Shown one piece after another: positions 1 through 8,093 of a DNA stretch of 64,000 nt. The first letter of the stretch is position 1. Every line of letters begins with the position of its first letter. Made by a program: the position numbers and the translations under genes. This DNA is from Pontibacter fetidus (GTDB lineage: Bacteria > Bacteroidota > Bacteroidia > Cytophagales > Hymenobacteraceae). The notes below the pieces were generated by a model. The model saw only the letters and a list, made by a program, of their open reading frames with translations. It made no database searches and was not told the DNA's origin. Location of the stretch: NCBI RefSeq assembly GCF_010119545.1, contig NZ_JAAEAA010000005.1, positions 62,001 to 126,000 of the forward strand, given 5' to 3'.

Positions 1-65
1 ATTTCATAACTCTTTACCCGCTAATCCTGTAAAAACTATATAAAAACAGAGCGTACAAACCAGCT

Positions 66-743
66 ATGGCAGCGAAAGAAGATAGACTAAGCGATATTAT
101 CAACGGGCTTCATCAGAAATCTGTAACCAAACAAGCCATTTACCGCAATACAAAGGCCACCTTCGACAGGATGAAGGAAATTGCGCAGGATGTAGTAAAA
201 AAACTGACCGCCAAGATAACCAAACAAGACGCTGATGTGGTGATAGAATACACCAACGTAAGCGAGTTTGAGTTTCATGTTAAGTTCTCCGGCGATCTGC
301 TCATATTTATCATGCATACCAACATCATCACGTTTCCGGAAGATTATGAGCTGATGCGCAACGACTATATTGAGGAGGATTTCAGGCGCAGGTTTTTCGG
401 GCATATTATGGCCTATAACTTTATGGCCGACACTATTAAATATAACCGCATGGATGACCCAGGCTACCTGGTGGGCCGCATGCTGATAAACATAGACCGC
501 CACTTTGTAATTGAAGGCGTGAAGCAGATGGAATTGCCATACGACCGCATCGCTCAGAATGTGATCAACAACAAAACGCTGCGCCTGATAATTGAAAGCG
601 CTATGGTTGCCGCCGTAAACAACGACCTGATGGGCCAGGATGTAAGCGAAATAGAGCGTATTACCCTCAAACAAAAACAAGAAAACGTGATCACGCAGCC
701 ACGTAAACTGGGTTTCCAGGTGAGCTCTACGCTTACGCACTAA
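66..743 (+). CDS. Conserved protein of unknown function
   Basis: A 225-residue soluble protein that I do not recognise. It has no signal peptide, membrane segment or obvious catalytic motif. The first 70 residues are rich in Lys, Asp and Thr and look helical, and the middle is aromatic with several Tyr, Phe and His residues. A mixed alpha/beta cytoplasmic protein is plausible. The ATG at 66 is the first start in the frame, and a good terminator hairpin follows the stop. An antisense frame of similar length overlaps it, but this strand has the more ordinary protein composition. No function is claimed. Confidence 0.75.
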   Translation: MAAKEDRLSDIINGLHQKSVTKQAIYRNTKATFDRMKEIAQDVVKKLTAKITKQDADVVIEYTNVSEFEFHVKFSGDLLIFIMHTNIITFPEDYELMRNDYIEEDFRRRFFGHIMAYNFMADTIKYNRMDDPGYLVGRMLINIDRHFVIEGVKQMELPYDRIAQNVINNKTLRLIIESAMVAAVNNDLMGQDVSEIERITLKQKQENVITQPRKLGFQVSSTLTH

Positions 744-779
744 CTATAACCAGCGTAACTATAGTTACCAGATTTATTC

Positions 780-824
780 AAGGGATATAGGATGCTCAGC
801 AGAACATCTTATATCCCTTTTTAT
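780..824 (+). terminator. Intrinsic terminator after the first gene
   Basis: AAGGGATATA at 780-789 pairs with TATATCCCTT at 810-819, with a further inner GGATG/CATC stem, and is followed by a T-rich run. The palindrome AACTATAGTT lies just upstream at 757-766. Confidence 0.75.
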
Positions 825-1084
825 TTAGTAAACTTCGCAGACTTTTACGGTAACACTAAAACGTGCAGAGAAATTAGTGCGTTGTAGTTAATTGAAATTG
901 CGTTGTTTGTGTGTAGCCGGATTGCTTTAATTTTACTGGTTCAAAATTCCTACTCCCCAGGAGTACCTGCCTTGATACCTGTTTCCCCACTATTGCTAAA
1001 GATCTTCTTTAGAACCTATAGGCTTCACCTGCCTGTGTCACAGCCCTCCAATTCATCAGAGATATGCCTTAAACTACCAACACT
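825..1084. other. Intergenic region, no gene seen
   Basis: The gene-free stretch runs from 744 to 1084. It holds the terminator at 780-824 and then about 260 bases with no convincing gene. An open frame at 903-1088 has a low-complexity, Ser/Pro/Leu-rich translation and runs straight into the next gene, so I do not call it. I could not place a clear promoter. Confidence 0.5.
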
Positions 1085-1969
1085 ATGAAAAATCTTTATC
1101 TGCTAGTGCTATGTGCCTGCTTATTAGCTTTTCCGGCTTGTGATAGCGAAGATGAGCAGGATATAATTCCGAACTCAAACCCAGGCCCTAAACCTCTTCC
1201 TCCTTCAACATCCGTAGACTCAATTGATCCCCAAATAGAAATATTATACCCATTACTTGAAGGAACATACCTGAGGATAGGCAATTTGGCTGTAAATGTT
1301 AATGCCTGGGATGAAAAGCAACTTAAAGAAATAAGAGTATTCCTGGAAGACCCGTCGGGTACACGCAGAAAAATAAATGAAGTGTTTACAGGTATAGAGG
1401 AAGACCCCAAACACCAGAATTTTTTTGCCCCTCTTTTGCCAAACAATGCTGTTACCGGAGGGGTGCATACGTTGATAATAGAAGCAGAAGACATGCAGAA
1501 AAATATCACCGTAAAATCGCTTCGTGTACATATACTAGCCGATAAATTGTCTGAGTTAGATTTTAACACCGCTTTTGCATCAACAGGTTGGTTTGAATGG
1601 AGCAATAATTACGAAACTGCTATGAATATTCTGTTTTTTAATGAAGCGATCTATAGCATACTAAATCAGAATAACTGGGATTATAGTATCGATACCACGC
1701 TTGTAAATGAATTCGGGCTGGATTTTGGAGGCCATAGCCAACTTTGGAAAAAGTGGGATACAAATAAAAATGATCACCTGGAGTATAGTGAGCTGGAAAA
1801 AGGGATGCAGGACCTGAAGTTTTTTGAAGACTGGGATAAGAACAAAGATAATGTGCTTTCGGAACAGGAACTGGCCGAAGGAGTTGGTAAACTTTGGGAT
1901 GTTAACAAAGATAATGTAGTAACTCCTGATGAATATGAAAGGAAGCTGTTGAAATACTTCTTACCCTAA
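1085..1969 (+). CDS. Secreted lipoprotein with three EF-hand calcium loops
   Basis: A 294-residue protein with a type II signal peptide; the lipobox LAFPAC puts the lipidated Cys at residue 19. A Pro/Ser linker follows. Residues about 45-150 look like a beta-sandwich of the kind seen in cell-surface Ig-like domains. The C-terminal third carries three calcium-loop motifs of the form DxNxDxxxxxxE: D225-E236, D251-E262 and D272-E283. All keep Asp at loop position 1 and Glu at position 12, which fits EF-hand or dockerin-like calcium binding. Position 6 is Asp or Asn rather than the usual Gly, so affinity is uncertain. It is probably periplasmic or on the outer-membrane surface. Its role is unknown. 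It stands alone and ends at a terminator shared with phhA. Confidence 0.85.
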   Translation: MKNLYLLVLCACLLAFPACDSEDEQDIIPNSNPGPKPLPPSTSVDSIDPQIEILYPLLEGTYLRIGNLAVNVNAWDEKQLKEIRVFLEDPSGTRRKINEVFTGIEEDPKHQNFFAPLLPNNAVTGGVHTLIIEAEDMQKNITVKSLRVHILADKLSELDFNTAFASTGWFEWSNNYETAMNILFFNEAIYSILNQNNWDYSIDTTLVNEFGLDFGGHSQLWKKWDTNKNDHLEYSELEKGMQDLKFFEDWDKNKDNVLSEQELAEGVGKLWDVNKDNVVTPDEYERKLLKYFLP

Positions 1970-1980
1970 CTATAAACAGA

Positions 1981-2016
1981 AAGCCCCGGCTATACTTTAT
2001 AACCGGGGCTTTTTTA
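1981..2016. terminator. Bidirectional terminator between convergent genes
   Basis: AAGCCCCGG at 1981-1989 pairs with CCGGGGCTT at 2003-2011 and is followed by a run of T. It lies between the EF-hand lipoprotein (+) and phhA (-) and can serve both. Confidence 0.8.
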
Positions 2017-2018
2017 TT

Positions 2019-2765
2019 CTAAATGGCAGCGAGGATTTCAGTTTTCTCTTTAAGTGTTGAAAGCGCTTTGTCCAGTGCAGGCAGTGAGTTCAGCAACTCC
2101 CTGAAATCAGAAATAAAAAAATACTGGCTCTGAAATGTTTCTTTAATGTAAGAAGTGTTCAGGATGTGTTCCACGTCAAACGCATACTTTATACTCTCAT
2201 CAGAAACAGCCAGGTTACTTTCCCCGACCGACGAGAGGATGCCTGCTCCGTAAATGCGTGCTTCATTGTTAACGGTAAATAACCCGAACTCGATGGTGTA
2301 CCAGTAAATGCGCGTCAGCAGGTCGATGATGTCTGGCCTGTTGGTGTATTTCAGGGCAAGTTGCGAGAGCTCGGCCAGGAACTGGCAGTAAACCGGTATA
2401 GTTAACAATGGCACGTGTCCGAACACATCATGGAACATATCCGGCTCTTCCAAGTAATCCAGCTGGTCCATGTTCCGAATCCAGACGGTAGCCGGAAATT
2501 TGCGGTCCGCTATCAGCTGAAAGAACACGATATCGTCTACGATGCCGGGCGCAGGCACCACTTCAAAACCGGTAAGTGGTTTCAGGCGCTGGTTCACTTC
2601 GGCAAAATCGGGTATGCGGTTGGGGTTAAAGCCTACTTTCTCTAATCCCTCAAAAAATTCAGGTATGGCTTTGCCCTGCAGGTTCTGGTACTGGCGCTCA
2701 AAAAGTATGGCCCAAACAGTATGGTTCTCTGGTGTGTAGCTGCTGTAGTTTTGTGTAATGTTCAT
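2019..2765 (-). CDS. phhA: Phenylalanine 4-monooxygenase (phenylalanine hydroxylase)
   Basis: Hydroxylates L-phenylalanine to L-tyrosine using O2 and a pterin cofactor, with one non-haem Fe(II). The aromatic amino acid hydroxylase signature is present: in MFHDVFGHVP, His112 and His117 are iron ligands, and Glu159 in YWYTIEFGL is the third (numbering from the chosen start). At 248 residues it is the single-domain bacterial form without an ACT regulatory domain. The frame also opens 13 codons upstream at 2804, but those residues look unrelated to the family, and MNITQNYSSYTPENH resembles the usual beginning. It is transcribed leftward to a shared terminator. A short hydrophobic frame and a terminator-like hairpin lie upstream on the same strand. 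Confidence 0.93.
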   Translation of the reverse strand: MNITQNYSSYTPENHTVWAILFERQYQNLQGKAIPEFFEGLEKVGFNPNRIPDFAEVNQRLKPLTGFEVVPAPGIVDDIVFFQLIADRKFPATVWIRNMDQLDYLEEPDMFHDVFGHVPLLTIPVYCQFLAELSQLALKYTNRPDIIDLLTRIYWYTIEFGLFTVNNEARIYGAGILSSVGESNLAVSDESIKYAFDVEHILNTSYIKETFQSQYFFISDFRELLNSLPALDKALSTLKEKTEILAAI

Positions 2766-2802
2766 TGGTTTGGTATGTATAGTTACGGATAGGGATAAAT
2801 GC

Positions 2803-2830
2803 AAAAAAGCAGGGCTTTCGCTCTGCTTTT
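2803..2830 (-). terminator. Terminator-like hairpin upstream of phhA
   Basis: Read on the minus strand, AAGCAGAGC, a GAAA loop and GCCCTGCTT form a 9-bp stem with one A/C mismatch, followed directly by six T. It lies between a short frame (2859-2972) and the phhA start at 2765. It could end a short upstream transcript or act as an attenuator for phhA. Confidence 0.6.
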
Positions 2831-2858
2831 CAGTATCACTTTAAGTATAACCTGTTGG

Positions 2859-2972
2859 TTACCTGTTTTTACGAATCGTAATTAGTGTGATTGCCAAAGC
2901 GAGCGTAGCATGTGCTGCGATAATAATAGCTATAGTAGCTATAGATGCTCTGGCAATAAGAATAGATAGCAT
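2859..2972 (-). CDS. Possible 37-residue hydrophobic peptide (leader or small membrane peptide)
   Basis: A minus-strand frame of 38 codons opens with ATG at 2972 and stops at TAA 2859-2861. On its strand an AGGAG lies 7 bases before the ATG, unusual for this phylum, where Shine-Dalgarno sequences are mostly absent. The peptide begins MLSILIARASIATIAIII, is very rich in Ile, Ala, Leu and Thr, and ends RKNR, so it could be a single membrane span with a basic tail. A terminator-like hairpin and then phhA follow on the same strand. Two readings fit: a leader peptide for attenuation (Ile/Leu/Thr-rich like ilv or thr leaders, although phhA would not predict those residues) or a small membrane or toxin-like peptide. 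Chance is not excluded. Confidence 0.4.
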   Translation of the reverse strand: MLSILIARASIATIAIIIAAHATLALAITLITIRKNR

Positions 2973-3251
2973 GCAGCAACTCCTGGCCAACAGTAGTAGG
3001 CAGTGTACGTGAGAACGCTATAGGAGCTGGTTGGTGCATGTGTTGATTTATACCCTAAATTGGTAAAGTTTCCTGAACAAAACAAGCCTGCCACGCAACT
3101 AGGCCAAAATAAACCCATAGTTGCAGCAAAATGCTATAGTTGTAAAGTTACCTTAACCAGCAAAGTGTAGTTGTATGAGTCTGTAAATGAGTAAGTAAGC
3201 GTTGTTCTGTAATTTATAGTTCTCGTATAGTTAAGTATAAAGGCTGATCTT
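2973..3251. other. Upstream region between divergent genes
   Basis: About 280 bases between the small minus-strand frame and the phosphodiesterase gene. It must hold the leftward promoter for phhA and the rightward promoter for the phosphodiesterase. I see no exact TAnnTTTG box. A near match, TATTTTGG, lies on the minus strand near 3100. Confidence 0.4.
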
Positions 3252-4256
3252 ATGAAAGCAACTATGCCCGACGCCAAAACTATAGGTTTATCACTACTTT
3301 TCCGGCAATTAGCTGTCGCGGTTATAGTTGGTAGCTTGCTTTTGCTGCAGGGCTGTGCTGCTACCGGGGGTAAAGGCTTACGCACCAAAAACGTGATTAT
3401 TGTAGTGATAGATGGCGTGCGTGCGTCCGAAACCTGGGACTCCATACCAGGCGCTATCCCGAATATGGCTACTAACCTGAAAAGCAAAGGTGTCTTTTTT
3501 TCTGATTTCCAGAACGATGCCTATACCTATACTAACGCCGGCCACACTGCCATTACCACCGGTGTAAACCAGCCCATAGATAACTATGGCGCAGAACTAC
3601 CGGCGCATCCGTCCATCTTTCAGCAATGGTTAAAGCAAACCGGAAAACCCACTACCGCCGCCTGGATCATCAGCAGCAAAGATAAGCTAAACATTCTGGC
3701 AAATACCAAAGACACGGTTTGGCAAAACACCTACATGCCCTCGCTTAATTGTGGTATAAATGGCCCCGGCACCGGCTACCGCGCCGATTCGCTGACCTTT
3801 GAAGTAGTAAAACAGGTACTGACGACCAACAAACCCAACCTGGTACTGATAAACTTTATGGAGCCCGATGGTTACGCACATGCTGCCAACTGGAACTACT
3901 ACCTCAGGGGCATTAAGCGAGACGATAGCTACGTGCAGCAACTATACGATTTCCTGAAAAAAGACAAGAACTATAGAAAGAACACTGCCCTGCTGGTAAC
4001 AACAGACCATGGCCGGCACCTGCAGGGCATAGACGGCGGCTGGATAGACCATGGCGATGACTGCCCCGGCTGCCGGAAAATATTTTTACTGGCGCTTGGG
4101 CCGGATTTTAAAACCGGGACTGTAACCAGCAAACATACATTGGTAGATATATCGGCGACGGTGGCGAAAATGCTCGGTTTTACATTTGAGCAGTCGCAGG
4201 GGCAGGTAATGAAAGAGTTGTTTCCGGCTAAAAAGCTGCGCGCTATGGGGCTGTAA
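3252..4256 (+). CDS. Alkaline-phosphatase-superfamily phosphodiesterase-like lipoprotein
   Basis: A 334-residue exported protein. The N-terminus is a lipoprotein signal with lipobox LLQGC (Cys35). The fold signatures of the alkaline phosphatase / nucleotide pyrophosphatase superfamily are visible in order: VIIVVIDGVRASE (metal-binding Asp), a GHTAITTG segment likely to hold the catalytic Thr, EPDGYAHA (Asp/His metal ligands) and TTDHGRH (Asp/His metal ligands). It should hydrolyse a phosphoester or sulfate ester in the periplasm with two metal ions; the substrate cannot be read. The next gene starts about 50 bases downstream on the same strand and is probably co-transcribed. Confidence 0.85.
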   Translation: MKATMPDAKTIGLSLLFRQLAVAVIVGSLLLLQGCAATGGKGLRTKNVIIVVIDGVRASETWDSIPGAIPNMATNLKSKGVFFSDFQNDAYTYTNAGHTAITTGVNQPIDNYGAELPAHPSIFQQWLKQTGKPTTAAWIISSKDKLNILANTKDTVWQNTYMPSLNCGINGPGTGYRADSLTFEVVKQVLTTNKPNLVLINFMEPDGYAHAANWNYYLRGIKRDDSYVQQLYDFLKKDKNYRKNTALLVTTDHGRHLQGIDGGWIDHGDDCPGCRKIFLLALGPDFKTGTVTSKHTLVDISATVAKMLGFTFEQSQGQVMKELFPAKKLRAMGL

Positions 4257-4306
4257 CTTAGCTGTGCGGTTGGAGTTGTGTGTTTTAGTAAACTATAGCA
4301 GGTGAA

Positions 4307-5410
4307 ATGCACCGTTCCGGGTTTTATATTTTAACTGTACTGCTGGCTTTTAACCTGGCCTTGCCCGGGCTGGTAACAGCATCAGAAACTATAGTTGCCA
4401 CCAATAGCTCCCACACTCAAAAACAGAATAACCCACTTTTTACCGACGAGTCAGTTCTGGAGTTTAAGCTCTCGATGGATTACCAGGAACTGCTGCAGGA
4501 CCGCGATGAAGACCGCCAATATCATCCCGCTATTTTGTCTTATACCGATGCTTCCGGACTTGTAACCGTCATGAACCTGAAAGCCATGGTGCGCGGTAAC
4601 CGCCGGCGCGATGCCAGCGTGTGTGCCTTTCCGCCCCTGATGCTGAATTTTGTGCGCAAAACCTCGCAGCACACCATTTTTAACAAAGTAAACAAGGTAA
4701 AACTGGTTACGCACTGCATCAACGATGATTATGTAATTCGGGAGTTTTTGGTGTATAAACTGTATAATGTGCTCACTAACTATAGTTTCAGGGTTAGGCT
4801 TTGCCGGGTTACCTACCAGGACCTGAACGGCAAACGAAAAACTGAGCAAAAATATGCCTTTATAATTGAAGACGACGACGAGATGGCCAAACGTAACAAA
4901 GGAAAAATTGTGCCCAATAAGTTGATACTGAATATGAAGGAAACAAGTGAGGAGGAAATGGCAAGAGTGGCTTTTTTTCAGTACATGATCGGCAACACAG
5001 ACTGGTCTGTACCTTACCGCCATAACATAGACCTGGTATCGCTCGACTCAACGATGGCCCCCATTCCCGTACCTTTCGATTTTGACTATGCCGGTATTGT
5101 AAGCACGCCTTATGCCTTGCCACCACCCGAGCTCCAGATAGCCTCGGTAAAGCAGCGCCTGTTCCGGGGCTATAGTTACCAGGCCAATACCATTCGTAAA
5201 ACAATAAACACGTTTAATGCCCTCCGCACAGCTTTATATGGTGTATATACCCAATGCGACCTGTTAGATGACAACTACCGCAAACGAACCCTGAAATACC
5301 TCGACAGCTTTTACGACACATTAAACAGCCCAAAAGATTTTGAGAAGAAGATAGCGAAAGTAGCCCGGAAAAATGAAGAAAACTATGTAACTGTAAAAGG
5401 CCTGAAATAG
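4307..5410 (+). CDS. Secreted protein, distantly CotH-kinase-like
   Basis: A 367-residue protein with an N-terminal signal peptide (hydrophobic residues about 5-22, ending near TASE). The body resembles the CotH-type atypical kinase fold seen in secreted Bacteroidota proteins: an early VLEFKLSMDYQ strand, a basic region with VRGNRRRD, a conserved EFLVYKLYN helix, an IGNTDWS segment before a His/Asn, and VPFDFDYAG, which would be the metal-binding Asp motif. CotH proteins phosphorylate protein substrates. Whether this one is active is not certain, because the motifs are only approximate. It follows the phosphodiesterase-like gene on the same strand and ends at a strong terminator. Confidence 0.65.
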   Translation: MHRSGFYILTVLLAFNLALPGLVTASETIVATNSSHTQKQNNPLFTDESVLEFKLSMDYQELLQDRDEDRQYHPAILSYTDASGLVTVMNLKAMVRGNRRRDASVCAFPPLMLNFVRKTSQHTIFNKVNKVKLVTHCINDDYVIREFLVYKLYNVLTNYSFRVRLCRVTYQDLNGKRKTEQKYAFIIEDDDEMAKRNKGKIVPNKLILNMKETSEEEMARVAFFQYMIGNTDWSVPYRHNIDLVSLDSTMAPIPVPFDFDYAGIVSTPYALPPPELQIASVKQRLFRGYSYQANTIRKTINTFNALRTALYGVYTQCDLLDDNYRKRTLKYLDSFYDTLNSPKDFEKKIAKVARKNEENYVTVKGLK

Positions 5411-5435
5411 AACTATAGCAGAAGCCTAAAGTAAA

Positions 5436-5466
5436 AAAGGCAGCCAAAGTAGCTGCCTTTATAGTT
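5436..5466. terminator. Bidirectional terminator
   Basis: AAAGGCAGC at 5436-5444 pairs with GCTGCCTTT at 5452-5460. Runs of A before and T within make it usable on both strands, ending the CotH-like gene (+) and the ABC-F gene (-). Confidence 0.8.
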
Positions 5467-5468
5467 TG

Positions 5469-7349
5469 TTATACGATCTCGGCCAGCTCCAGCCAGCGGA
5501 ATTCTTTTTCTTCGAGTTGCTCGTTTATCGTTTCCAACTCGCTTGCCCAGGCACCTAGCTGCGCATGGTTGGTGGTAGTGCCGGCATTCATCAGCTCGAT
5601 GATCTCGGTTTTGCGTTGCTCTAGCTTTGCAATTTCCTTTTCCAGTTGTTCGTATTCCTTTTTTTCCTGGTAAGTTGCTTTGCGTTTACCGGCTGGTTGT
5701 TCGGGTTTTTTCTCAGGGGCTGGGGCAACAGCTATAGTTGGTTTCGTTTCCGGTTCTGCTTTTTCCTGTTCTTTCAGCCACTCGCGGTAATCGGTATAGT
5801 TGCCCGGGAAGTTGCGGATCTTGCCATCGCCTTCAAACACAAACAAATGCTCTACCAGGCGGTCCATAAAGTAACGGTCGTGGCTTACCATTAGCAGGCA
5901 GCCGCCAAAGTTCAGCAGAAAATCCTCGAGTATGTTCAGAGTAATAATGTCCAGGTCGTTGGTCGGCTCATCCAGTATCAGGAAGTTCGGGTTTTTGATA
6001 AGCACGCGCAGCAACTGTAAGCGTCGTTTTTCGCCTCCGCTCAGCTTGTTTACCATGGTATATTGTTGTGACGGCGCAAACTGGAAATGCTGCAAAAACT
6101 GGCTGGCTGTAATCACTTCGCCATTCGCCATTTCTACTACTTCGGCAATTTCTTTGGCAATATCAATCACGCGCTGGCCTTCTTTAAACGTAAGCTCATC
6201 CTGGGTATAATAGCCGAAAACAGTAGTCTGGCCTGCATCTATAGTTCCTGCGTCTGGCTGTAGTTTGCCCGTAAGCATATTCAGGAACGTAGATTTGCCA
6301 GCGCCATTCGGGCCAACTATACCAATGCGGTCCTTTTTCTTGAACACATAACTGAAATCATCAACAATCTTTTTAGGGCCAAATGATTTAGAAATATGGT
6401 CTACCTCGATGATCTTACCGCCCTGGCGCGTGGTTTTAACCGATAACTCCAGTTGCGGACCACTTATTTTTTTTGCTGCTTTCTCTTTTAGTTCTTCAAA
6501 GGCATCAACTCTATACTTGGCTTTGGTGCCGCGTGCTTTTGGCTGACGACGAATCCAATCCAGTTCTTTACGCATTAGGTTGCGGGCTTTCTCAGTTTCG
6601 GCGGCGGCCATTTCCTCGCGCGATGCTTTCTTTTCTATAAAATAACTATAGTTGCCTTTGTAGGTAAAAAGCTGCCCGCCATCTAGTTCCGCAATTTCGT
6701 TGGCAACTTTATCCAGAAAATAACGGTCGTGGGTCACCATCAGCAGCGTTGTGTTCTGGGTAGATAGCAAGCCCTCCAGCCATTCTATGGTGTCCAGGTC
6801 AAGGTGGTTGGTCGGCTCATCCAGTATCAACATGGTAGGCTCTTCTATCAGCACGCGGGCCATAGCCACACGCTTGCGCTGCCCTCCCGACAAATGGCTG
6901 ATCTTGTCTTCGAGGTTATGGATGCCCAGTTTGGAGAGAATCTGCTTTACCTTGAGTTCAAAATCCCAGGCCTGCAGTTCGTCCATGCGCTCCATAATAT
7001 GCTGCATTTTTTCAGAGCTGGTATTGGGGTTTTCTATCGCTACTTCGTAGTCGCGTATCACATCCAGCACTTCGCCCTGCCCTGAAAATATACTTTGCTG
7101 CACCGTCATGGTCTCGTCAAACTCCGGGTTCTGGCCCAGGAAACCTATCGTTACTTCTTTGCGCACGCTTACACTGCCTTCGTCGGGCGGGATTTTGCCG
7201 GCCAGTACATTAAGCAGCGTTGTTTTTCCGGAACCGTTTACGCCCACCAGCGCCACACGCTGCCCCTGGCTAATACCAAAATTAAGGTTCTTAAACAGCC
7301 AGCGTTCGCCGTAACTTTTAGCTATATTTTCTGCGGATAGGTAATTCAT
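5469..7349 (-). CDS. uup: ABC-F family ATPase, Uup-like
   Basis: A 626-residue soluble protein with two ABC ATPase domains and no membrane segments, as in ABC-F proteins that act at the ribosome. Domain 1: Walker A GVNGSGKTT (36-44), signature LSGGQRKR (153-160), Walker B LILDEPTNHLD (174-184). Domain 2: GPNGAGKST (346-354), LSGGEKRR (436-443), LILDEPTNDLD (457-467). An arginine-rich linker with WIRRQPKARGTKAKYR joins them. The last about 70 residues form a coiled-coil C-terminal domain of the type found in Uup, after a Pro/Glu/Lys linker, hence the Uup assignment rather than EttA. Substrate and exact role (ribosome rescue, translocation or DNA structure handling) are not shown by sequence. 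Confidence 0.9.
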   Translation of the reverse strand: MNYLSAENIAKSYGERWLFKNLNFGISQGQRVALVGVNGSGKTTLLNVLAGKIPPDEGSVSVRKEVTIGFLGQNPEFDETMTVQQSIFSGQGEVLDVIRDYEVAIENPNTSSEKMQHIMERMDELQAWDFELKVKQILSKLGIHNLEDKISHLSGGQRKRVAMARVLIEEPTMLILDEPTNHLDLDTIEWLEGLLSTQNTTLLMVTHDRYFLDKVANEIAELDGGQLFTYKGNYSYFIEKKASREEMAAAETEKARNLMRKELDWIRRQPKARGTKAKYRVDAFEELKEKAAKKISGPQLELSVKTTRQGGKIIEVDHISKSFGPKKIVDDFSYVFKKKDRIGIVGPNGAGKSTFLNMLTGKLQPDAGTIDAGQTTVFGYYTQDELTFKEGQRVIDIAKEIAEVVEMANGEVITASQFLQHFQFAPSQQYTMVNKLSGGEKRRLQLLRVLIKNPNFLILDEPTNDLDIITLNILEDFLLNFGGCLLMVSHDRYFMDRLVEHLFVFEGDGKIRNFPGNYTDYREWLKEQEKAEPETKPTIAVAPAPEKKPEQPAGKRKATYQEKKEYEQLEKEIAKLEQRKTEIIELMNAGTTTNHAQLGAWASELETINEQLEEKEFRWLELAEIV

Positions 7350-7388
7350 GGTGCAAATTTACGCATTTATGCCGGATGGGCTTAGAGC

Positions 7389-7540
7389 ATGTTTAAAATT
7401 CATCCTTTGCGCTGTAAATTGCCTCTATCGGAACCTGCTATCACTATTTCTTCGCCACGTAGCGCTGCTATGCGGCTCATAAATCGTTTCGTCAGAACCC
7501 TACAGAATCAATTTTCGCTTGCAAAAACGAAATTTAAACA
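7389..7540. repeat. Possible MITE-like element with terminal inverted repeats
   Basis: ATGTTTAAAATTC at 7389 and the inverted form GAAATTTAAACAT ending at 7540 bound about 150 non-coding bases. The inverted similarity continues weakly inward (TTTGCG against CGCTTGCAAA). Size, AT-rich ends and absence of a gene suit a non-autonomous insertion element or an IS remnant. No target duplication was identified. Confidence 0.45.
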
Positions 7541-7606
7541 TACCCTTAAAATAAAACAGGCCAACCTGGTAGGCTAGCCTATTTTAAAACTAATGTAGTC
7601 TTTAAA

Positions 7607-8002
7607 TTACAAGTTACGGATATGGTCTGGTGCTGTATGGGTTGCTTTGTAACTATGGCTCGGCACGCGGTGCGTGGTAAGCGAAGCAAGTATAGAGAAT
7701 ACACCTAAAATCAGGTGCGGCATATGTACCCGCTCATCAAAGTTTAGCAACCACGGCGAAACGGCCAGTGCCAGCCCCAGTATAAAATCCATGGTCAGGT
7801 GCCTTCTCATTGGTATTCTTCTGATCAGGCCAACTTCAAAATCGGTCATTATAGTTTGTAACAGCACCAGCGCACCGGCTATTACCATAGTCCAGGTGGC
7901 GGCATCGTTATCAGAAAAGTCAAGCACCCACGGCGCGATGATCATAAAAATACCAACTATATAATCCAATATTCCGTGGAAACGGGTTGGGATAAATCGC
8001 AT
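7607..8002 (-). CDS. SPW-repeat integral membrane protein
   Basis: A 131-residue membrane protein with four predicted helices. It contains two copies of the SPW-type motif at the end of hydrophobic segments, APWVLDF (23-29) and SPWLLNF (82-88), which define the SPW-repeat family. Each motif belongs to a two-helix half, so the protein is an internal duplication. Function of the family is unknown. The C-terminal tail is His-rich and probably cytoplasmic. The gene stands alone on the minus strand. Confidence 0.85.
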   Translation of the reverse strand: MRFIPTRFHGILDYIVGIFMIIAPWVLDFSDNDAATWTMVIAGALVLLQTIMTDFEVGLIRRIPMRRHLTMDFILGLALAVSPWLLNFDERVHMPHLILGVFSILASLTTHRVPSHSYKATHTAPDHIRNL

Positions 8003-8093
8003 AATAATCCTCCTTTATAAAGTGATAATCTGGTTAGGTTATACGACTCAGAAATAAGGAGAGTTAAAATAAGTACAATTTTGTTGGTTTGCG

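Noticed and set aside
87-740. A 217-codon minus-strand frame antisense to the first gene.
   Set aside because: His/Val/Tyr-rich translation without domain features, while the plus-strand frame has an ordinary composition and its own terminator.
903-1088. Short plus-strand frame before the EF-hand lipoprotein.
   Set aside because: No signal, no motif, biased composition, and it overlaps the next gene's start.
7354-7361. TAAATTTG on the minus strand as a promoter for the ABC-F gene.
   Set aside because: It ends only 4 bases before the start codon and has no TTTG at the proper distance, so it cannot place the transcript start before the gene.
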